DNA of 10,117 nt. Origin: Euperipatoides rowelli (Eukaryota > Onychophora > Udeonychophora > Euonychophora > Peripatopsidae). Within the stretch, counting starts at the first letter, position 1, and every line of letters begins with the position of its first letter. Where the stretch lies: the NCBI GenBank assembly GCA_003024985.2, contig PXIH01S0000906.1; one strand, 5' to 3'. Position numbers and translations under genes: made by a program. This document shows positions 6,737 through 10,117 of this stretch, one piece after another. The notes beneath the pieces were generated by a model. The model made no database searches, was not told the DNA's origin, and worked only from the letters and a program-made list of their open reading frames with translations.

Positions 6737-6923
6737 TCCATATTGTCATAGGTCATTGTATACCAGCAACTAAACGAAATAAGAAAACTAAAAAGATAAA
6801 TGTTTTTCATCATTTAATTATATACTTTTATTTTTTATATATGAATTAGGCCTATTTATGTATTTACAACAATTATTTATTGTATATTTTTACTATTTAT
6901 TGTAATACTTTGTAAGCAGACTT

Positions 6924-6957
6924 AGGATCTGGAACAATACCAATTTGTGAAGATCCT
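6924..6957 (+). other. LINE 3' stem-loop, copy B
   Basis: AGGATCT (6924-6930) pairs with AGATCCT (6951-6957), with a possible inner ACAA/TTGT pairing (6934-6937 with 6945-6948). Compared with copy A, the pair T3873-A3899 is C6929-G6952 here, so pairing is kept. Flanking GGAA and GTGAA are shared. Confidence 0.7.
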
Positions 6958-6985
6958 GTAATTTTAGAAAATAAATAAAATAAAA

Positions 6986-7340
6986 ATATTTTATACAATG
7001 GAACCATAGTTAAGAAAGGATCTGCAAAACAAATTATTTATAAATTTATTTATATAATTTGAAGATTTTTTTTTTACACCATGCAGGCCATTGTGGACTG
7101 TGATTGGGCTACAAGTCATAGTTTTCCCTCATAGTAAACTGAGAGGCAGGTGTCACTTGGCCACTGTTCTTGATCAAAATTGAAGTCAAAAATTTAAATG
7201 TGAAGAAATTAAAAAAAAAAATTCAAAGCATATACAGTATAATAATGCGTGTGTCAGAAAGGGGGGGGGGGAGTATAAAATAAAGAAATGAGCTTTGAAT
7301 TTTTTTTTTTTTAGTATTATGATAATTTTTATATAAAACT
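6986..7340. other. AT-rich spacer with one GC-raised patch
   Basis: At 7077-7185 the sequence is richer in GC. It begins with a run of T and ACACCATGCAG (7077-7087; the T run starts at about 7067), a fair splice-acceptor match. After it one frame is open for about 32 codons (PLWTVIGLQVIVFPHSK, then LRGRCHLATVLDQN) to a TGA near 7184. No family was recognised. A G11 run follows at 7261-7271, then AT-rich text with TATAAAA at about 7275-7281 and 7332-7338. Confidence 0.35.
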
Positions 7341-7499
7341 ATGCAAGTAAAGATAAATAAAAACATAACGTCGTCATCACTTCGCATCAAAAACAAAGAC
7401 GAGGTGAGTTCATTGGTTCAGAGTAATCGAGCAAAGTTAATTTCCCCGAGAATCCACCTGATGTATTTAATTATATTATTATCATCTGTGTTGTTTTAA
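7341..7499 (+). CDS. Hypothetical 52-codon open frame with a splice-donor-like site
   Basis: An ATG at 7341 opens a frame of 52 codons to TAA at 7497-7499, starting MQVKINKNITSSSLRIKNKD and ending with a hydrophobic stretch MYLIILLSSVLF. Six CpG dinucleotides fall between 7369 and 7448, unusual in this CpG-poor window. GAG|GTGAGT at 7401-7409 is an excellent splice-donor match, so the coding part, if any, may stop at 7403. TATAAAA lies at 7332-7338, directly before the ATG and too close for an ordinary promoter. No family was recognised. It could be a first exon, a non-coding CpG remnant or chance. Confidence 0.25.
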   Translation: MQVKINKNITSSSLRIKNKDEVSSLVQSNRAKLISPRIHLMYLIILLSSVLF

Positions 7500-7605
7500 C
7501 AATTGTTTCAACATTATCATCCTGCCTGGTTGTAGCTAAATGAGGATTAAAAACTGCTGTGAACAGTTAAATTATGCAACATATTGAGCTTAGATATACA
7601 GTATT

Positions 7606-7720
7606 ACAGATGTTTTCCATCAATTCAGCAAATGTAAAACAGATGTTTACATCATTATACAAGAAGAATAACATGTGTTTACATCACTAGCAGATGTATA
7701 GCAGATGTTTTACATCACTA
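7606..7720. repeat. Short minisatellite of palindromic units, about 32 bp period
   Basis: Four units start at about 7606, 7639, 7671 and 7701, each holding a version of ACAGATGTTT(T)ACATCA. The core GATGT...ACATC is itself an inverted repeat. Unit spacings are 33, 32 and 30 bases. The text between cores is diverged. Confidence 0.65.
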
Positions 7721-7802
7721 TGATAAATTTTAACAGTTTTTATATTACTGCAGTTGATTTATAACGACGTTTTGCATCATATTTACATTACGAGGCCATT
7801 TA

Positions 7803-8276
7803 CAAGGCCGGATTTGAACTTGGTGAGGTCCTGTATAAAGTTTGGAGGCCCCTTGTATTATTAGAATTAAATTTTGATAAGCTTTTTTGTTAATTTGAGT
7901 GAAAGTAGAACCTAACTGGAAATTTGTCACGGTATATACAAGTGATTTTTTAAAAAAATATTGTGAACAAGTAATAAATGTTTTAATCATGCAGTTGTAT
8001 GAGTAGTGAAGTCATTCAAGTAATAAATAATTTAAATAATTGTATAAAATCTAATTAAATTAAATAAGGAACGGGCCATAGGGGCGGGTGGGGGGGGGTG
8101 GAACAGATATAGTTAGTTTTTATATTTTTGTGCAAATGAAAGTGCTACACATTATTTTAACCTAGGTAGCCAATTAAGTTTTTTTTTTTAATTTTTTTCT
8201 AAAAGAGGCATAGGCCCCTCTACATTATGAGGCCCTGGGTTGCAGCCCACCAAACATTTATATAAATCCGGCCCTG
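7803..8276. mobile_element. hAT-like MITE, 474 bp
   Basis: The left end reads CAAGGCCGGATTTGA and the reverse complement of the right end reads CAGGGCCGGATTTAT; 12 of the first 13 bases match. The following parts share scattered text such as GTTTGG and GGCCC. CAGGGCCGG-type ends are common in hAT MITEs. The flanking 8-mers are GCCATTTA (7795-7802) and GACATTGA (8277-8284), matching at 6 of 8, which fits an old 8-bp target duplication. There is no transposase; the minus-strand open frame across the left end runs through the terminus and is not a gene. A G-rich block lies at 8081-8102. Confidence 0.75.
8081..8102 (+). other. G-rich block with quadruplex potential inside the MITE
   Basis: GGGG, C, GGG, T, a long G run, T and GG follow in 22 bases, giving at least four G tracts of three with single-base loops if the long run is split. 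This is the strongest quadruplex-forming text in the window. Confidence 0.6.
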
Positions 8277-8370
8277 GACATTGATATTTTAATAAAGGTT
8301 TTCTTACCTTTTTAAAACTGAGCATGTGCTATTTCATTGTTGTGAATCGATTAAAAAAAAAGAATATTAA

Positions 8371-8387
8371 TGCATGACGTCAATGCA
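8371..8387. promoter_or_regulatory. CRE-like palindrome TGACGTCA
   Basis: TGACGTCA (8375-8382) is the full consensus site for CREB/ATF-type bZIP factors, and it is framed by TGCA on both sides (8371-8374 and 8384-8387). No promoter or gene is visible nearby, so function is unproven. Confidence 0.3.
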
Positions 8388-9026
8388 CATTTAAGTCACT
8401 TTATTAGAATATTTTTCTTATTAAACAATGGGATGTGGTAGGCTACTGTCTGTTGTAATAATGATAATATGAAAGAAATTTGATTTTGGTTTGGAATATA
8501 TTTAAAATCGTATTTGAAAAGTTTTTTTTTGTGAGTAAAAGAATAAATGGGGCATGAGTGATTCATTTTTTTAAAGTTTAAGGTGTGCCTTTGTTTAGCG
8601 TCCTCTCCATTTTTTTTTTTAACTATGGGTACAATTTTGTTTATAGGTAATTTTTAAAAAAAATGGGGTAAAGGCAATTTTTTTTTGGGGTGGGTGGGAG
8701 TGTGTTAATAACAAATAACACATCATCTAAGTCAGATCAGAATTAAAGTAAATCATGTTTTGTGAGTGTGGATTAGGTGGAAATATTCCTACCTGGCAAA
8801 ACTTACGAAAAATGTGTTTAAATATGGAAAAATTGGATAATTGATGCATTTGCATAATTTTGCCTATTTTTTTCCCATAGGGATTTGTATTTATTTATTG
8901 ACACAGTTTTACTTATTTTTTTAAAATATAAAATTGCTTGAAAGAGAAATATAAAAATAAATAAATTAATAACATTAGATACAGTATTGTAAAAATATTA
9001 TTAGCCTTAAAAATAATAATTCAAAA

Positions 9027-9052
9027 TTTTTTTTTTTTTTTTGGGGGGGGGG
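9027..9052 (+). repeat. T16-G10 mononucleotide junction
   Basis: Sixteen T followed by ten G, then AGGTGAGG. It belongs to the set of G runs that all lie on the plus strand. Confidence 0.8.
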
Positions 9053-9192
9053 AGGTGAGGTATAGAAAAAGTGAGTAATAAGTAGTATGAAAATTTATGA
9101 TACATTTTCCTATTTAAGTAAACCTATTACGGTAATAGTATTAATAGTTTGCCTAATAATTAAGTTTTTTTTAAAAACTTATCTTTGGTCTA

Positions 9193-9381
9193 ATGAAATA
9201 TTCAGACAACCTTCACATCAGGAATAAAGTAATAATGATTAAGGTTAGTTATACAAATCTAACGTCATTCTCTAAAAACAATGCTATATTATCCACTATG
9301 ATTCACAATCACAGCCATGACAAAGTTAGTCACAGACTAGGGTCACATAGCATTAGTATGAAGAGAGATTATTTTAAATGA
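9193..9381 (+). CDS. Hypothetical 62-codon open frame
   Basis: ATG at 9193 to TAA at 9379-9381, starting MKYSDNLHIRNKVIMIK and rich in S, H and N, including NHSHDKVSHRLGSHS. The stretch is less AT-rich than its flanks and free of the homopolymer runs seen all around it. No domain, signal peptide or membrane segment is evident and no family was recognised. An AAG|GTTAGT donor-like site lies at about 9241-9249. A chance frame is the simplest reading. Confidence 0.15.
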   Translation: MKYSDNLHIRNKVIMIKVSYTNLTSFSKNNAILSTMIHNHSHDKVSHRLGSHSISMKRDYFK

Positions 9382-10117
9382 TATTCATTATACTGTATAG
9401 TATAAACTGTTTGTATACCTATTACCTGTACATTTAAAAAAAATGTGTAAAAAAAAAAAAATATCTGATATTTTGTGTTAATAGAATAGAAATTAATATT
9501 TTAGTTGGTAAACAAAAGAAGTCATTTTTGTTGTTTTTCTCAAATCTTTAAATGTAAATTGCACTTAAATAATATTTTCCTACATTAAAATATTTAAAAG
9601 ATGAATTGATCTAGTTTTTTTTTTCTTTTTTTCAAAAGAACCTATAATAAATAATATGTTTATGTTCTAACTAGTCTTGCTACTTAGATCCAGAATGATA
9701 TAATGATGCACTAACTACTGTTTGTACAAGTGACTGTTTATTAAAAAAAAAAATCTAAAAAAATAAAATAAAAATAGCTGATTTTGAGATATTGAAAATA
9801 CTGTATATCAATGAGTCTTACTTTTTCTAGTACTCTATAACAATTATTTTGTAAAAACCCAATGGAAACTTTCAGTTGATCGAAATGTGCAATATTTAAA
9901 AAAATTTCAACATTACAATGAAATTATTTTGTGGTTAAAAGTCAAATTATAGGCAGTATAGGCCTACTGTATTAAATGCAGGCTACAGTATATTAGGGGA
10001 AAGTGGGGCACATTGATGCACTCACATTTATTAAAAAATGGTGCCATTTTTATAGATCATTGATTGATTGAAAGGAGACACTAGAGCTGCTAACTGACCT
10101 CAAAGAGTATAGAGACA
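9382..10117. other. AT-rich spacer; possible repeat edge at the right end
   Basis: Contains a TAGGCCTA palindrome (9959-9966) and poly-A runs. From about 9994 the text AGGGGAAAGTGGGGCAC and the GC-raised sequence after it resemble the border of a dispersed repeat that would continue past the window. On the minus strand a frame containing RSVSSSSVSFQSINDL is open from the edge to a stop near 10057. No family was assigned. Confidence 0.4.

Larger units (their letters stand above)
5625..6985 (+). mobile_element. 5'-truncated Jockey/CR1-like LINE
   Basis: The element contains the second half of a broken reverse-transcriptase ORF (to the stop at 6734-6736), a 3' untranslated region of about 190 bases, a stem-loop (6924-6957) and an A-rich tail AAATAAATAAAATAAAA (near 6969-6985). 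The left border is set where reverse-transcriptase text becomes readable and could lie further upstream. Target duplications were not found. The 3' untranslated region carries a TAGGCCTA palindrome (6847-6854). Confidence 0.8.
8285..9192. other. AT-rich spacer without a recognisable gene
   Basis: Contains a CRE-like palindrome (8371-8387), a G-rich text GGGGTGGGTGGG (8687-8698) and T16 followed by G10 (9027-9052). No gene is supported. Confidence 0.6.

Noticed and set aside
7332-7338. TATAAAA as a promoter for the frame at 7341
   Set aside because: It touches the start codon, leaving no room for a transcription start, and similar words are frequent in this AT-rich sequence.
7745-7990. Minus-strand 81-codon open frame
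   Set aside because: It runs through the left end of the hAT-like MITE and its flank, with no domain; a chance frame.
1-10117. CRISPR array, bacterial operon, tRNA or rRNA genes
   Set aside because: None seen: no regularly spaced conserved repeats with unique spacers, no cloverleaf, no conserved ribosomal text; the content is eukaryotic repeats.

Overview
This window looks like non-coding DNA from an animal nuclear genome. It is strongly AT-rich, CpG-poor, full of poly-A/poly-T and poly-G runs, and packed with decayed eukaryotic transposons: LINE-type retrotransposon ends and hAT-type DNA transposon ends. There are no bacterial operons, ribosome-binding sites, rRNAs or tRNAs. Three ambiguous bases (1088, 3364, 3432) show it is a draft assembly. 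The repeat vocabulary (TAGGCCTA, TACGGTAA, ACTGTATA words, CR1/Jockey-like LINEs, hAT MITEs) would fit a marine invertebrate, possibly a deuterostome, but this placement is a guess.

Layout. 1-285: a degenerate minisatellite of about 44 bp units that runs off the left edge. 286-998: AT-rich spacer holding two exact copies of a purine-rich 22-mer. 999-1359: a near-perfect head-to-tail duplication (185 and 176 bp), each copy with an AT-rich hairpin. 1358-2532: a non-autonomous hAT-like element that starts exactly where the duplication ends and carries a second inverted-repeat element (1904-2193) inside it. 2967-3167: a 66-codon open frame with raised GC, possibly an exon. 3177-3555 (minus strand): the 3' end of a LINE, with its reverse-transcriptase C-terminus, a hairpin and a (TAA)n tail. 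3722-3935 (plus): a second, smaller LINE end. 4485-5283: spacer with an old diverged segment pair. 5625-6985 (plus): the largest element, a 5'-truncated and broken Jockey/CR1-like LINE with recognisable reverse-transcriptase blocks. 7077-7499: two short GC- or CpG-raised patches with splice-like signals. 7606-7720: a short minisatellite of palindromic units. 7803-8276: a second hAT-like MITE with a G-rich block. 8277-10117: mostly empty AT-rich spacer.

No intact protein-coding gene can be supported. Coding text with recognisable homology comes only from dead LINEs. A few short open frames with splice-like borders are listed as low-confidence exon candidates; they could belong to one plus-strand host gene with its introns spread over the window, but nothing in the sequence proves it. 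The best observations concern repeat biology: a base-paired 3' stem-loop shared by two LINE copies with one compensatory change, a duplication boundary that coincides with a transposon end, a fold-back copy of a hAT terminal sequence, and a one-sided distribution of G runs.
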